DNA of 64,000 bases, from contig NZ_JAEKJA010000005.1 of the NCBI RefSeq assembly GCF_016411865.1, positions 233,637 to 297,636 of the forward strand, written 5' to 3'. This stretch comes from Acuticoccus mangrovi (GTDB taxonomy: Bacteria > Pseudomonadota > Alphaproteobacteria > Rhizobiales > Amorphaceae). This document shows, one piece after another, positions 41,950 to 50,344 of this stretch; within the stretch, counting starts at the first letter, position 1; each line of letters starts with the position of its first letter. A program made the translations under genes and the position numbers. The notes under the pieces were generated by a model. That model ran no database searches and was not told where the DNA came from. It saw only the letters and a list, made by a program, of their open reading frames with translations.

Positions 41950-42719
41950 CGGCGTCGGCCGGCGGGGAGGCGCGCGCGACGTCGCTCCTCGACGTCGTGT
42001 TCCCCGGCGAGACCAACCACCACGGCACGCTGTTCGGCGGAGCGGCGCTCGCGAAGATGGACAAGGTCGCCTTCATCACCGCCACGCGCCACGCGCCGGC
42101 GACGTTCGTCACCGCCTCGTGCGAGCGGATCGACTTCCTGGAGCCCGCCCGGCTCGGCGACATCGTCGAGCTCGTGGGGCGCGTGGTGCGGGCAGGGCGC
42201 CGCTCCCTCGGCGTGAAGGTGACGCTGACGGCGGAGGCGCCGGTATCGGGAGAGCGGCGGCGCGTCGCCGTCGGCATCTTCAACATGGTGGCGGTCGACG
42301 CCGCGGCCGCGATGCCGGAGCCTCCCGCCGCAGCACCGCCCGCGACCGGCGGCCGCGTGACCATGGCGGACTTCGTGATGCCCGGCGAGACGAGCCACTA
42401 TGGCAGCCTCTACGGCGGCAGGGCGCTCGCGGCGATGGGCAAGGCGGCCTTCATCACCGCCTCGCGCGCCTGCCGGCGGCCGGTGGTGCTCGCCTCCACC
42501 AAGCGGCTCGACTTCACCGACCAGATCGGCGTCGGCGAGCTGATCGAGATCGACGCCGCCGTCGTCGCCACCGGCCGCACCTCGCTGACGGTGGCGGTGA
42601 CGCTGACCGCCGAGACGCCGGCGAACGGCGAGCGCCGCCCCTGCGGTCACGGCACCTTCGTGATGGTGGCGACTGCCGCGGCGGGCGCGGCCCCGGCGGG
42701 CGGAGCCGCGGCGGCCTGA
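41946..42719 (+). CDS. Tandem-hotdog acyl-CoA thioesterase (BACH/Acot7-like)
   Basis: 257 residues made of two homologous hotdog domains, 'FPGETNHHGTLFGGAALAKMDKVAF' halves at ~19-116 and ~145-247. The first keeps the expected catalytic Asn24 and Asp39 (GETNHHGT, KMDKVA); in the second these are Ser150 and Gly165 (GETSHYGS, AMGKAA), so it is probably structural. It hydrolyses acyl-CoA to free acid and CoA; preferred chain unknown. The ATG overlaps the metE stop (ATGA), so it lies under the same B12 riboswitch, an unexpected partner for a methionine enzyme. Confidence 0.85.
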   Translation: MTASAGGEARATSLLDVVFPGETNHHGTLFGGAALAKMDKVAFITATRHAPATFVTASCERIDFLEPARLGDIVELVGRVVRAGRRSLGVKVTLTAEAPVSGERRRVAVGIFNMVAVDAAAAMPEPPAAAPPATGGRVTMADFVMPGETSHYGSLYGGRALAAMGKAAFITASRACRRPVVLASTKRLDFTDQIGVGELIEIDAAVVATGRTSLTVAVTLTAETPANGERRPCGHGTFVMVATAAAGAAPAGGAAAA

Positions 42720-42740
42720 ACGGTGGCGGCTTGCGAAGAA

Positions 42741-42770
42741 GGAAGGGGCGCCTGCGTGGGCGCCCCTTCC
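42741..42770. terminator. Bidirectional terminator between the two B12-controlled operons
   Basis: GGAAGGGGCGCC, loop TGCGTG, GGCGCCCCTTCC: perfect 12-bp stem placed between the thioesterase stop and the nrdB stop. Confidence 0.8.
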
Positions 42771-42775
42771 TCGCA

Positions 42776-43951
42776 TCAGTCCCAGGCGAGGGCGCCGCCG
42801 GTCTGGTACTCCGTCACCCGCGTCTCGAAGAAGTTCTTTTCCTTTCTGAGGTCCATCGCCTCGCTCATCCAGGGGAACGGGTTCTCGGCGGGGCCGAAGA
42901 CCGGGGCGAGACCGAGCTGGGCGCAGCGCCGGTTGGCGATGAAGCGCATATATTCTTCGCAGAGATCGGCGTTGAGGCCGAGGAAGCCCGACGGCATCGT
43001 GTCGCGTCCATAGGCCGCCTCCAGCGCGGCGGCGTCCTTCAGCATGCCGCGGACCTCGTCCTGGAAGGGGGCGGTCCACAGGTCCGGATTCTCGTGGCGG
43101 ATCTGGTTGATGACATCGATGCCGAAGTTCAGATGGATCGATTCGTCGCGCAGGATGTACTGATATTGCTCGGCGATCCCGACCATCTTGTTGCGCCGGC
43201 CGAGCGACAGGATCTGCGCGAAGCCGGTGTAGAACCACATCCCCTCGAACACGACGTAGAACGCCACGAGGTCGCGCAGGAAGGCCTGATCGGCCTCCGC
43301 CGTTCCGGTGCTGAAGCTCGGGTCGTCGAGATGGCGGGTGTAGTTCAGCGCCCAGGCCGCCTTGTCGGTGATCGAGGGCACCTCGCGGTACATATTGAAG
43401 AGCTCGCCCTCGTCGAGGCCGAGGCTTTCGACGATGTATTGGAAGGTGTGCGTGTGCACCGCCTCCTCGAAAGCTTGCCGCAGGAGATATTGGCGGCACT
43501 CGGGGTTGGTGAGGTGGCGGTAGATCGCGAGCACGATGTTGTTGGCGACGAGGCTCTCGGACGCGGCGAAGAAGCCCAGATTGCGCTTCACCGCACGCCG
43601 CTCGTCCGCCGTCAGCCCGTTCGCCGACTTCCACAGCGCGATGTCGGCCTGCATCGAGACCTCGGTCGGCATCCAGTGGTTGTTGCAGGCGGCGAGATAT
43701 TTCTCCCACGCCCAGCGATATTTGAGGGGGAGGAGCTGGTTCACGTCCGCGCGGGCGTTGATCATCGCCTTGTCGGAGACCGAGACGCGCGCCGCGCCCC
43801 GCTCGATGGTTTCAAGGCCCGAGGGCGCCGCGGGCTCCGCGAGGGTCGCCGGCGCGTGGTCGGCCGGTGCGTCGTCGATCGGCGCGCGGGTGGGCGGCGC
43901 GAGGGGCGTCGCCGGCGCCGTCGTCCAGTCGAGGGTGGGGGAAGGGGTCAC
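42776..43951 (-). CDS. nrdB: Ribonucleotide reductase small subunit, class Ic type (radical Tyr replaced by Phe)
   Basis: 391 residues from the GTG overlapping the nrdA stop. The metal ligands are Glu132, Glu163, His166, Glu236, Glu270 and His273. Glu132 stands where E. coli NrdB has Asp84, and the residue four after His166, where E. coli has the radical Tyr122, is Phe170 ([11 protein letters not shown]). Both changes mark the Chlamydia-type class Ic enzymes, which use a Mn(IV)/Fe(III) centre instead of a tyrosyl radical; long stretches ('[19 protein letters not shown]', 'EKNFFETRV') also resemble that protein. An Ala/Pro-rich extension of ~50 residues precedes the domain. It provides the oxidant for NrdA. 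Confidence 0.93.
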   Translation of the reverse strand: MTPSPTLDWTTAPATPLAPPTRAPIDDAPADHAPATLAEPAAPSGLETIERGAARVSVSDKAMINARADVNQLLPLKYRWAWEKYLAACNNHWMPTEVSMQADIALWKSANGLTADERRAVKRNLGFFAASESLVANNIVLAIYRHLTNPECRQYLLRQAFEEAVHTHTFQYIVESLGLDEGELFNMYREVPSITDKAAWALNYTRHLDDPSFSTGTAEADQAFLRDLVAFYVVFEGMWFYTGFAQILSLGRRNKMVGIAEQYQYILRDESIHLNFGIDVINQIRHENPDLWTAPFQDEVRGMLKDAAALEAAYGRDTMPSGFLGLNADLCEEYMRFIANRRCAQLGLAPVFGPAENPFPWMSEAMDLRKEKNFFETRVTEYQTGGALAWD

Positions 43952-46812
43952 TGGCAGGCCTCGCAGGTGGGATCGTCGAGAACGCACGCCGGTGCGGGGG
44001 CGGCGGCGACGGGAGAGGGGGCGACCGCGTTGAGCCGCCCGTCGGTCCCCTTGAGGGTGGACTTCTCCACGCTCGTCGCGGCGCGGGCGCGCAGATAGTA
44101 GGTCGTCTTGAGCCCGCGCTCGAAGGCGAGGCGGTAGAGCGCGTCGAGCGCCTTGCCCGAGGGGACGGCGAGATAGAGGTTCAGCGACTGGGCCTGGTCG
44201 ATCCACTTCTGCCGCCGCGCCGCCGCCTCGATCAGCCAGCGGGCGTCGATCTCGAAGGCGGTGGCGTAGAGCGCCTTGAGGTCGTCCGGCACGCGGTCGA
44301 TCTCGCCGAGGCTCCCGTCATAATATTTGAGGTCGGCCGCCATCACCTCGTCCCACAGGCCGCGGGCCTTGAGGTCGTGGACGAGCGCCGCGTTCACCAC
44401 GGTGAAGTCGCCCGACATGTTCGACTTCACATAGAGGTTCTGGAAGATCGGCTCGATCGACTGCGACACGCCGCAGATGTTGGAGATGGTCGCCGTCGGG
44501 GCGATCGCCATGGTGTTAGAGTTGCGCATGCCGATGGTGGTCACGCGCTCGCGCAGCGCCGGCCAGTCGAGCGTCGTGGAGCGGTCGATGTCGAGCGTGC
44601 CGCGCGCCTCGGCCAGGAGCTCCACCGAATCGATGGGCAGAACTCCCTTCGACCACAACGAGCCGTCGAAGCTCGGATAGCGCCCCCTTTCGGCGGCGAG
44701 CTCCACCGAGGCCGAGATCGCGTGATAGGCGATCGCCTCCATGCTCTCGTCGGCGAAGCGCACGGCCGCCTCGCAGGCGTAGGGCACGCGCATGCGAGCG
44801 AGGGCGTCGGCAAAGCCCATCAGCCCCAGGCCCACCGGCCGGTGGTTGAGGTTGGAGCGCCGCGCTTCCGGGATCGTGTAGAAGTTGATGTCGATGACGT
44901 TGTCGAGCATGCGCATGCCGACGCGCACGGTGTCGGCGAGCTCAGCGTGGTCGAGCCCGTCCGGGCCGACGTGGGCGGCAAGGTTCACCGAGCCGAGATT
45001 GCAGACCGCGACCTCGTCGGCGGCGGTGTTGAGGGTGATCTCGGTGCACAGGTTGGAGGAGTGGACGACGCCCCGATGGCGCTGCGGCGAGCGGATGTTG
45101 CAGGGGTCCTTGAAGGTGATCCAAGGGTGCCCGGTCTCGAACAGCATGGTCAGCATGCGCCGCCACAGCTCCACCGCCCGCACGGTGCGGGCGATGCGCA
45201 TCTCGCCCCGCGCGGCCTTCGCCTCGTAGGCTTCGTAGGCGGCCTTGAAGGCAGGGCCGTAGAGGTCGTGGAGGTCGGGCGTCTCGTCGGGCGAGAACAG
45301 CGTCCAGCTGTCGTCGGCCGCGACGCGCTCCATGAAGAGATCCGGCACCCAGTTGGCGGTGTTCATGTCGTGGGTGCGGCGGCGGTCGTCGCCGGTGTTC
45401 TTCCTGAGGTCGAGGAACTCCTCGATGTCGATGTGCCACGTTTCGAGGTAGGCGCAGACGGCGCCCTTGCGCTTGCCGCCTTGGTTCACCGCGATCGCCG
45501 TGTCGTTGGCGACCTTGAGGAAGGGCACCACGCCCTGGCTCTCCCCGTTGGTGCCGCGGATGTGGGCGCCGAGGCCGCGCACGGGCGTCCAGTCGTTGCC
45601 GATGCCGCCGGAGAATTTGGCGAGCAGGGCGTTGTCCTTCACCGACTTGAAGATGCCGCCGAGATCGTCCGGCACCGTGGTGAGGAAGCAGGAGGACAGC
45701 TGCGCGTGGCAGGTGCCGGCGTTGAAGAGCGTCGGCGTCGAGCACATGAAGCGGAAGGTGGACAGGCGCTCGTAGAAGGCGATCGCCATCCCTTCACGGT
45801 CGATCTCGCGCAGGGCGAGGCCCATCGCGACGCGCATGAAGAAGATCTGCGGCAGCTCGAAGCGCACGCCGGCATCGTGCAGGACGTAGCGGTCGACGAG
45901 GGTCTGAAGGCCGAGATAGTCGAAGTCGAGATCGCGCGTGGCGTCGATCGCGGCGCCGAGACGGTCGAGGTCGAAGCGGGCGAGCTCGGGGTCGACGCGG
46001 CCGGCGGCGATCCCCTTGGCGATCGCGGCCGACAGGGCCGGGGCGTAGCGCGCTGCCATGTCGGCGGCGCTCGCCTCCTCCGGCCGGCCGGCGAGGCCGC
46101 TCAGGACTTCGCGGCGCAGGCGGTGGAGGAGGAGGCGGGCGCTCGCGCGGGAGTAGTTCGGCTCCGCCTCGATCAGGGTGCGCGCGGCCATGATCGGGGC
46201 GAGGGTCAGCTCGTCCTCGCTGATCCCGTCGTAGAGGTTGCGCCGCGTCTCGGCGAGGATCGCGTCGGGGTCGACCCCGTCGAGCCCGTCCGCCGCCTCG
46301 GCGAGGAGGTGGGCGAGGCGCGCCTCGTCGAGCGGCACGAGGCTGCCGTCGGCCTGCCGCACCGAGAAGCGGGGGGCTGCCGGTGCCGCACCGCCTTGCC
46401 GGGCGAGGCGCTCGCGGGCGCGCGCCTCGCGGTAGAGCACGAAGGCGCGGGCGACCTTGTGGTGGCCGCCGCGCATCAGGGCGAGCTCGACCTGGTCCTG
46501 GATGTCCTCGATGTGCAGCGAGGCGCCGATCGGCGGGCGGCGGGTGAGGTTGGCGACGATCTCGGCCGCGAGCTCGTCGACGGTCTCGTGGATCCGGCGC
46601 GAGGCGGCCGCGCTCGCCCCTTCCACGGCGAGGAAGGCTTTGGTGAGCGCCACCTCGATCTTGGAGGGGTCGAACGCGGTGACGCTGCCGGAGCGGCGGA
46701 TCACCCGGTATTCGACGAGCCCGTGCCGATCGCTCTCCGGCATGGCGCCGATCGCCGGCCGCGGCGGCACGACGCCGTTGCGGCCTGTGGTGGGCTCTGT
46801 TGTGAAGGACAT
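43948..46812 (-). CDS. nrdA: Ribonucleoside-diphosphate reductase large subunit
   Basis: 954 residues, longer than the E. coli enzyme (~760), because two ATP-cone domains stand at the N-terminus (~residues 35-130 and ~145-235), both probably sensing ATP/dATP. The catalytic barrel is intact: '[11 protein letters not shown]' and 'SSCFL' (first redox Cys), 'SSNLCTEI' (thiyl Cys), 'NPxxE'-like region, '[16 protein letters not shown]' and 'TTYYLR' (radical-transfer Tyr pair). The tail ends in Cys residues ([12 protein letters not shown]) for thioredoxin exchange. The transcript starts with a B12 riboswitch, so this B12-free enzyme should be off when cobalamin is present, implying a B12-dependent class II NrdJ elsewhere. 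Confidence 0.95.
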   Translation of the reverse strand: MSFTTEPTTGRNGVVPPRPAIGAMPESDRHGLVEYRVIRRSGSVTAFDPSKIEVALTKAFLAVEGASAAASRRIHETVDELAAEIVANLTRRPPIGASLHIEDIQDQVELALMRGGHHKVARAFVLYREARARERLARQGGAAPAAPRFSVRQADGSLVPLDEARLAHLLAEAADGLDGVDPDAILAETRRNLYDGISEDELTLAPIMAARTLIEAEPNYSRASARLLLHRLRREVLSGLAGRPEEASAADMAARYAPALSAAIAKGIAAGRVDPELARFDLDRLGAAIDATRDLDFDYLGLQTLVDRYVLHDAGVRFELPQIFFMRVAMGLALREIDREGMAIAFYERLSTFRFMCSTPTLFNAGTCHAQLSSCFLTTVPDDLGGIFKSVKDNALLAKFSGGIGNDWTPVRGLGAHIRGTNGESQGVVPFLKVANDTAIAVNQGGKRKGAVCAYLETWHIDIEEFLDLRKNTGDDRRRTHDMNTANWVPDLFMERVAADDSWTLFSPDETPDLHDLYGPAFKAAYEAYEAKAARGEMRIARTVRAVELWRRMLTMLFETGHPWITFKDPCNIRSPQRHRGVVHSSNLCTEITLNTAADEVAVCNLGSVNLAAHVGPDGLDHAELADTVRVGMRMLDNVIDINFYTIPEARRSNLNHRPVGLGLMGFADALARMRVPYACEAAVRFADESMEAIAYHAISASVELAAERGRYPSFDGSLWSKGVLPIDSVELLAEARGTLDIDRSTTLDWPALRERVTTIGMRNSNTMAIAPTATISNICGVSQSIEPIFQNLYVKSNMSGDFTVVNAALVHDLKARGLWDEVMAADLKYYDGSLGEIDRVPDDLKALYATAFEIDARWLIEAAARRQKWIDQAQSLNLYLAVPSGKALDALYRLAFERGLKTTYYLRARAATSVEKSTLKGTDGRLNAVAPSPVAAAPAPACVLDDPTCEACQ

Positions 46813-46821
46813 CGGCTTGTT

Positions 46822-46909
46822 CCCCAGATCTGGGGGCAAAGGCCGAGCGGACACGCAACCACACCGTCCGTGGGACGGCGGTTTCGTGATCCACCAGGAC
46901 ACCCCGCCC
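46822..46909 (-). promoter_or_regulatory. Riboswitch expression platform with ribosome-site hairpin (nrdA leader)
   Basis: Holds the perfect palindrome CCCCAGATCTGGGG (46822-46835), whose GGGG is the likely ribosome-binding site of nrdA. The segment 46831-46855 matches 39597-39621 of the metE leader at 22 of 25 positions, and 46891-46909 matches 39531-39549 at 18 of 19. Same probable translational switch as metE. Confidence 0.6.
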
Positions 46910-46914
46910 GTGGA

Positions 46915-47095
46915 CGTTCGTTCGCGTCACGGCAGGTCTCCTGGCTCGCGGGTCCTCACTCGCCCCGCCTTCCCGGCCGTGCGGCCAGTGGCTTGTCGGG
47001 GGTCGTTCGCCGCTTACAGTTGCGGGGGCAGCTTCGGCCTCGCCCGGCGTGCGGGCTCACCGAATTCCCTCTTCGCCTCCGACGTGAATCGAAGG
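46915..47095 (-). promoter_or_regulatory. Cobalamin (B12) riboswitch of nrdAB
   Basis: Second class I cobalamin aptamer, on the minus strand. The B12 box GAGCCAGGAGACCTGCC is at 46947-46931 and is identical to that of metE; GCCCCCGCAACTGTAAGC is at about 47030-47012; 'GGGAATTCGGTG' lies near 47070. Positioned between the nrd promoter region and nrdA. Ends are approximate. Confidence 0.94.
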
Positions 47096-47100
47096 ACCGT

Positions 47101-47148
47101 GACGCAATATGTTGTGCTTGGTTCGCTGCTCAGCGTCAATATCTGGTG
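47101..47148. promoter_or_regulatory. Two NrdR-like boxes upstream of nrdAB
   Basis: GACGCAATATGTTGTG (47101-47116) and GCGTCAATATCTGGTG (47133-47148) share a CAATAT core exactly 32 bases apart, three helix turns, the spacing known for tandem NrdR sites. A TTGACG (-35-like, minus strand, 47139-47134) is inside the upstream box. NrdR represses RNR genes when ATP/dATP is high. Matches to the consensus are partial. Confidence 0.5.
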
Positions 47149-47192
47149 GCGCTATCCACATCCATCTGTGGAGCGCGTGTCGATGAACCGCC

Positions 47193-48683
47193 TCACGCGA
47201 CCTCGTCGGTGGTGCGTTGAGGCCGCTCGCCCCGGTTGCCGAGGGTGACGGCGGCGAGCAGCGCCACCGTGAGGACGAGCACCGCGCCGCTATAAGGGCG
47301 CAGGAAGATCGCCACGAAGCTGCCGTCGGTCATGATGAGGCTCTGGCGCAGGCTCTCTTCGACGAGCGGCCCGAGGACGAGGCCGATCGCGAGCGCCGCC
47401 AGCGGCACCCCGGCGAGGCGCAGCACGAAGCCGACGACGCCGGCGACGAGGCAGGTGATCACGTCCGCCCCGCTGCCGGCGAGGGAGTAGGCCCCGATCA
47501 TCGAGAACAGCGTGATCGCACCGAGGAGGATCGCCGTCGGCACCGCGAGGATGCGGGCGAAGACACCGGTGAGGGCCGCCCCGATCAGCGCCATCAGGAT
47601 GTTGATGATGATGAAGGCGGCGAACAGGCTGTGAATGAAGCCCGGATCGCGCATGAAGAGGAAGGGGCCCGGCTGGACGCCCTTGACGATCAGCAGCGAG
47701 ACGATGAGCGCCGTGACCGCGTCGCCCGGAATGCCGAGGGCGAGGCTCGGCACCAGCGCGCCGCCGGTCACCGCGTTGTTCGCCGCCTCGGAGGCGATGA
47801 TGCCTTCCGGCTCGCCCTTGCCGAAATTGGCGCGGAAGCGGCCGGAGCGCTTCGCCTCCACGTAGCTGATGAAGGACGCCGCGGTGGCGCCCGTGCCCGG
47901 CAGGATGCCGATGCCGGTGCCGATCAGGCACGACTTCAGCAGCGTCTTCAGCCGCGCCGCGACGGCGGACCACGGCGGCAGGCGGAAGGCGAGGGCGGAG
48001 GTGTCCACCGCGGTCGGCGTGTCGACGGAGCGGGCCTGCATGAACACCTCGGAGAGCGCGAAGAGGCCGATCAGCACGGCGACGCGGTTCACCCCGCCGC
48101 TCAGCTCCAGCACGCCGAAGTCGAAGCGGAGGTCGCCGGTCATCGGATCGCTGCCCACCACGGCGACGAAGAGGCCGACGACGGCGGCGATGAGCCCCTT
48201 GATGACGCTGCCGCGCGAGACGGCGACGACGCAGGTGAGGGCCATCAGGGTGAGGGCGAAGAATTCGGGCGGCCCGAAGCGCAGCGAGAAGGTTGCGACG
48301 GGCGCCGCGATCAGCATCAGGACGACGGCGCTGAAGGTGCCGCCGACGAGGGAGGCGAGCGTCGCCCAACCGATGGCGAGGCCGGGCTGTCCGCCGACGG
48401 CCATCGGGTAGCCGTCGAGCGAGGTCGCGGCCGACTGGGGCGTGCCGGGCATGTTGATGAGGATCGCCGAGACGGAGCCGCCGTAGACCGAGCCGGCGTA
48501 GACGCCGATGAGCAGGACGATGCTCGGCAGCGCATCCATGCCGAAGGTGAAGGGGAGCACGACGGAGAGGCCGAGGATGGAGCCGAGGCCGGGGATGGCG
48601 CCGACCACGACGCCGAGCGCCGTGCCGCCCACCATGGCGAGCAGCGTGTCGGGACGCAGGAGCGTGAGGAGGATGTCGAGCAT
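47193..48683 (-). CDS. tctA: Tripartite tricarboxylate transporter, large permease (TctA)
   Basis: 496 residues with about 12 membrane segments, standard TctA length. Signatures: 'VVGAIPGLGSILGLSVVLPF', 'GVYAGSVYGGSVSAILINMP' and 'GTPQSAATSLDGYPMA', and the second repeat 'GTGIGILPGTGATAASF'. Forms the main channel of a secondary, ion-driven importer for di- or tricarboxylates captured by TctC. The gene follows tctB by ten bases. Confidence 0.93.
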   Translation of the reverse strand: MLDILLTLLRPDTLLAMVGGTALGVVVGAIPGLGSILGLSVVLPFTFGMDALPSIVLLIGVYAGSVYGGSVSAILINMPGTPQSAATSLDGYPMAVGGQPGLAIGWATLASLVGGTFSAVVLMLIAAPVATFSLRFGPPEFFALTLMALTCVVAVSRGSVIKGLIAAVVGLFVAVVGSDPMTGDLRFDFGVLELSGGVNRVAVLIGLFALSEVFMQARSVDTPTAVDTSALAFRLPPWSAVAARLKTLLKSCLIGTGIGILPGTGATAASFISYVEAKRSGRFRANFGKGEPEGIIASEAANNAVTGGALVPSLALGIPGDAVTALIVSLLIVKGVQPGPFLFMRDPGFIHSLFAAFIIINILMALIGAALTGVFARILAVPTAILLGAITLFSMIGAYSLAGSGADVITCLVAGVVGFVLRLAGVPLAALAIGLVLGPLVEESLRQSLIMTDGSFVAIFLRPYSGAVLVLTVALLAAVTLGNRGERPQRTTDEVA

Positions 48684-48693
48684 CGCGGTCTCG

Positions 48694-49140
48694 TCAGGGA
48701 AGCTGGACGCCGAGGACGCTCTCGAACAGCAGGAACAGCCCGAGTGGCATGGCGATGGCGGTGGCGGCGAGCACGGTCAGCCGCCGATAGCCGAGGATGA
48801 GGCCGACGGCGGCGCTGTAGAGGATCGCGGCCGGCACGAAGGGGAGCCGGGTGAAGAACAGCGCGTAGCCGGTGGTGAGGACGAGGCTGCCGCCGACGGG
48901 CAGCGCATAGCGGGATAAGTCGAGCCGCAGCGCCGCGGAGGGGCCGACGAGCGCCTTCGCGATCAGCGCGACGGAGAGGAGGGCGAGCACCGCGAGGAGG
49001 ATGCGCGGGTAGAACACCGCGTTGTAGGCCGTGCCGAGGCCGGTTCGCTGGTAGACGTCGGACAGCGTCTCCAAGAACAGGACCGCGCACACGACGAGCA
49101 GTACGGCGGCGAAGATGAGATCCGCGATTCGCGTGCTCAT
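48694..49140 (-). CDS. tctB: Tripartite tricarboxylate transporter, small permease (TctB)
   Basis: 148 residues, four hydrophobic segments, typical of TctB. It opens 'ADLIFAAVLLVVCAVLFLE', has the family's 'GTAYNAVFYPRILLAVLALL', and ends in 'GLFLLFESVLGVQLP'. Small membrane partner of TctA, encoded between tctC and tctA, 22 bases after the former. Confidence 0.9.
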   Translation of the reverse strand: MSTRIADLIFAAVLLVVCAVLFLETLSDVYQRTGLGTAYNAVFYPRILLAVLALLSVALIAKALVGPSAALRLDLSRYALPVGGSLVLTTGYALFFTRLPFVPAAILYSAAVGLILGYRRLTVLAATAIAMPLGLFLLFESVLGVQLP

Positions 49141-49162
49141 GGCGACGGGCTCGCCCGGTCCG

Positions 49163-50119
49163 TCACTGCTGGGTCATGCCGGCGGCCGCGAGGAGGCGCT
49201 TGAACTTATCGGACTCCTCCACCGCGAAGCTGTTGGTCTCGTCCATGCCGGTATAGAGATCCGGCACCTTCACCGTTTCGAGGAGCGACTGGTACTCGTC
49301 GGAGGCGACGGCGGCGGCGCAGGCGTCTTCGAGCTGGGCGAGGCGGGCCGGGTCGACGCCCTTCGGCGCGAACATCGCGCCCCAGATGACGTGCGCCATG
49401 TCGTAGCCGAGCTCCTTCACCGTCGGCACGTCCGGAAGATCGGCGAGCCGCTCGTCGGTGAAGACGGCGAGGGGGCGGATCGGATTGGAGGCGATCGGCA
49501 CGATCTGGATCGGCACCATGTCGATGTGGTGGCCGAGGAGGTTGCGCACGTTGCCGGTGTCGCCGCCTTGGGTCGGAAGGTGCGTCCACTCGACGCCCGC
49601 CTTCTGGCCGAGCTCCACCATCGCAAGGTGCGGCAGCGAGCCGGGGCCGGGCGAGCCGTACTTCAGCTCGCCCGGATGGGCCTTGGCGTAGCCGATCACG
49701 TCGTCGAGCGTCTTGAAGTCCGAATCGTCGCTCACCACCAGCGCCATCGGGCTCGAGTAGGGCTTGCAGATGTAGTCGAACGACGAGACGTCGTAGGCGA
49801 GGTGGCGCAGGTGCGGCTGCATGGTGAACGGCGCCAGCGCCGAGACGCCGACGGTGTTGCCGTCGGGCTTGGCCCGCGCCACCTCGGTGGTGCCGAGTGT
49901 GCCGGCCGCGCCGGGGCGGTTGAGGATCACGATGTCGGTGCCGAGCGTCTTCTCCATGGAGAGCGCCAACGTGCGGGCGTAGACGTCCGACGAGCCGCCG
50001 GCCCCCCAGGGAACGATGAGGGTGAGCGGATCGGCCGCGTGGGCGGCCGGCGCCAGCGAAACGGCGAGGCCGAGGGCGGCAAGGGCGCGCATCACCGGGC
50101 GGGCGAAGAGGCGAGCCAT
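49163..50119 (-). CDS. tctC: Tripartite tricarboxylate transporter substrate-binding protein (TctC/Bug family)
   Basis: 318 residues with a signal peptide to about residue 28 (PAAHAADP). The Bug-family pattern is clear: 'LIVPWGAGGSSDVYARTLA', 'ILNRPGAAGTLGTTEVARA', 'LKYGSPGPGSLPHLAMV' and 'PTVKELGYDM'. The start at 50119 is supported by GAAGGAGATG. Binds a carboxylate in the periplasm; the ligand is unknown. First gene of the tct operon, divergent from an IclR regulator. Confidence 0.92.
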   Translation of the reverse strand: MARLFARPVMRALAALGLAVSLAPAAHAADPLTLIVPWGAGGSSDVYARTLALSMEKTLGTDIVILNRPGAAGTLGTTEVARAKPDGNTVGVSALAPFTMQPHLRHLAYDVSSFDYICKPYSSPMALVVSDDSDFKTLDDVIGYAKAHPGELKYGSPGPGSLPHLAMVELGQKAGVEWTHLPTQGGDTGNVRNLLGHHIDMVPIQIVPIASNPIRPLAVFTDERLADLPDVPTVKELGYDMAHVIWGAMFAPKGVDPARLAQLEDACAAAVASDEYQSLLETVKVPDLYTGMDETNSFAVEESDKFKRLLAAAGMTQQ

Positions 50120-50274
50120 AGGTGCATCTCCTTCAGGCGGCCGGAAGCGGTGTGTGGTCCCGATGTTGCACCCCCGGCCGCAGGATGCCTCGTCGAGCCG
50201 CGATCTGTGAAAGCTCGGCCACGACCCCCTCGGGCATTTCCGCGGGACCGACAACCGTCTCAGCCGTTTCTATT

Positions 50275-50293
50275 ATGTCAACGCTGTAGACAT
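50275..50293. promoter_or_regulatory. Inverted repeat between tctC and the IclR gene (candidate operator)
   Basis: ATGTC (50275-50279), nine bases, GACAT (50289-50293), in the 225-base divergent gap and about 50 bases before the IclR start. IclR regulators commonly act on the divergent operon, so this is a good candidate for its site. Confidence 0.4.
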
Positions 50294-50344
50294 TGAAGTC
50301 TCTCCCCGGCTAACTGTCAACTCGCAACGAGGGCAGGGGGCCGC

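Noticed and set aside
43867..47220. 1117-codon plus-strand frame opposite nrdA and its riboswitch
   Set aside because: No recognisable domain, and it runs through a clear minus-strand riboswitch. NrdA motifs are unambiguous on the other strand.
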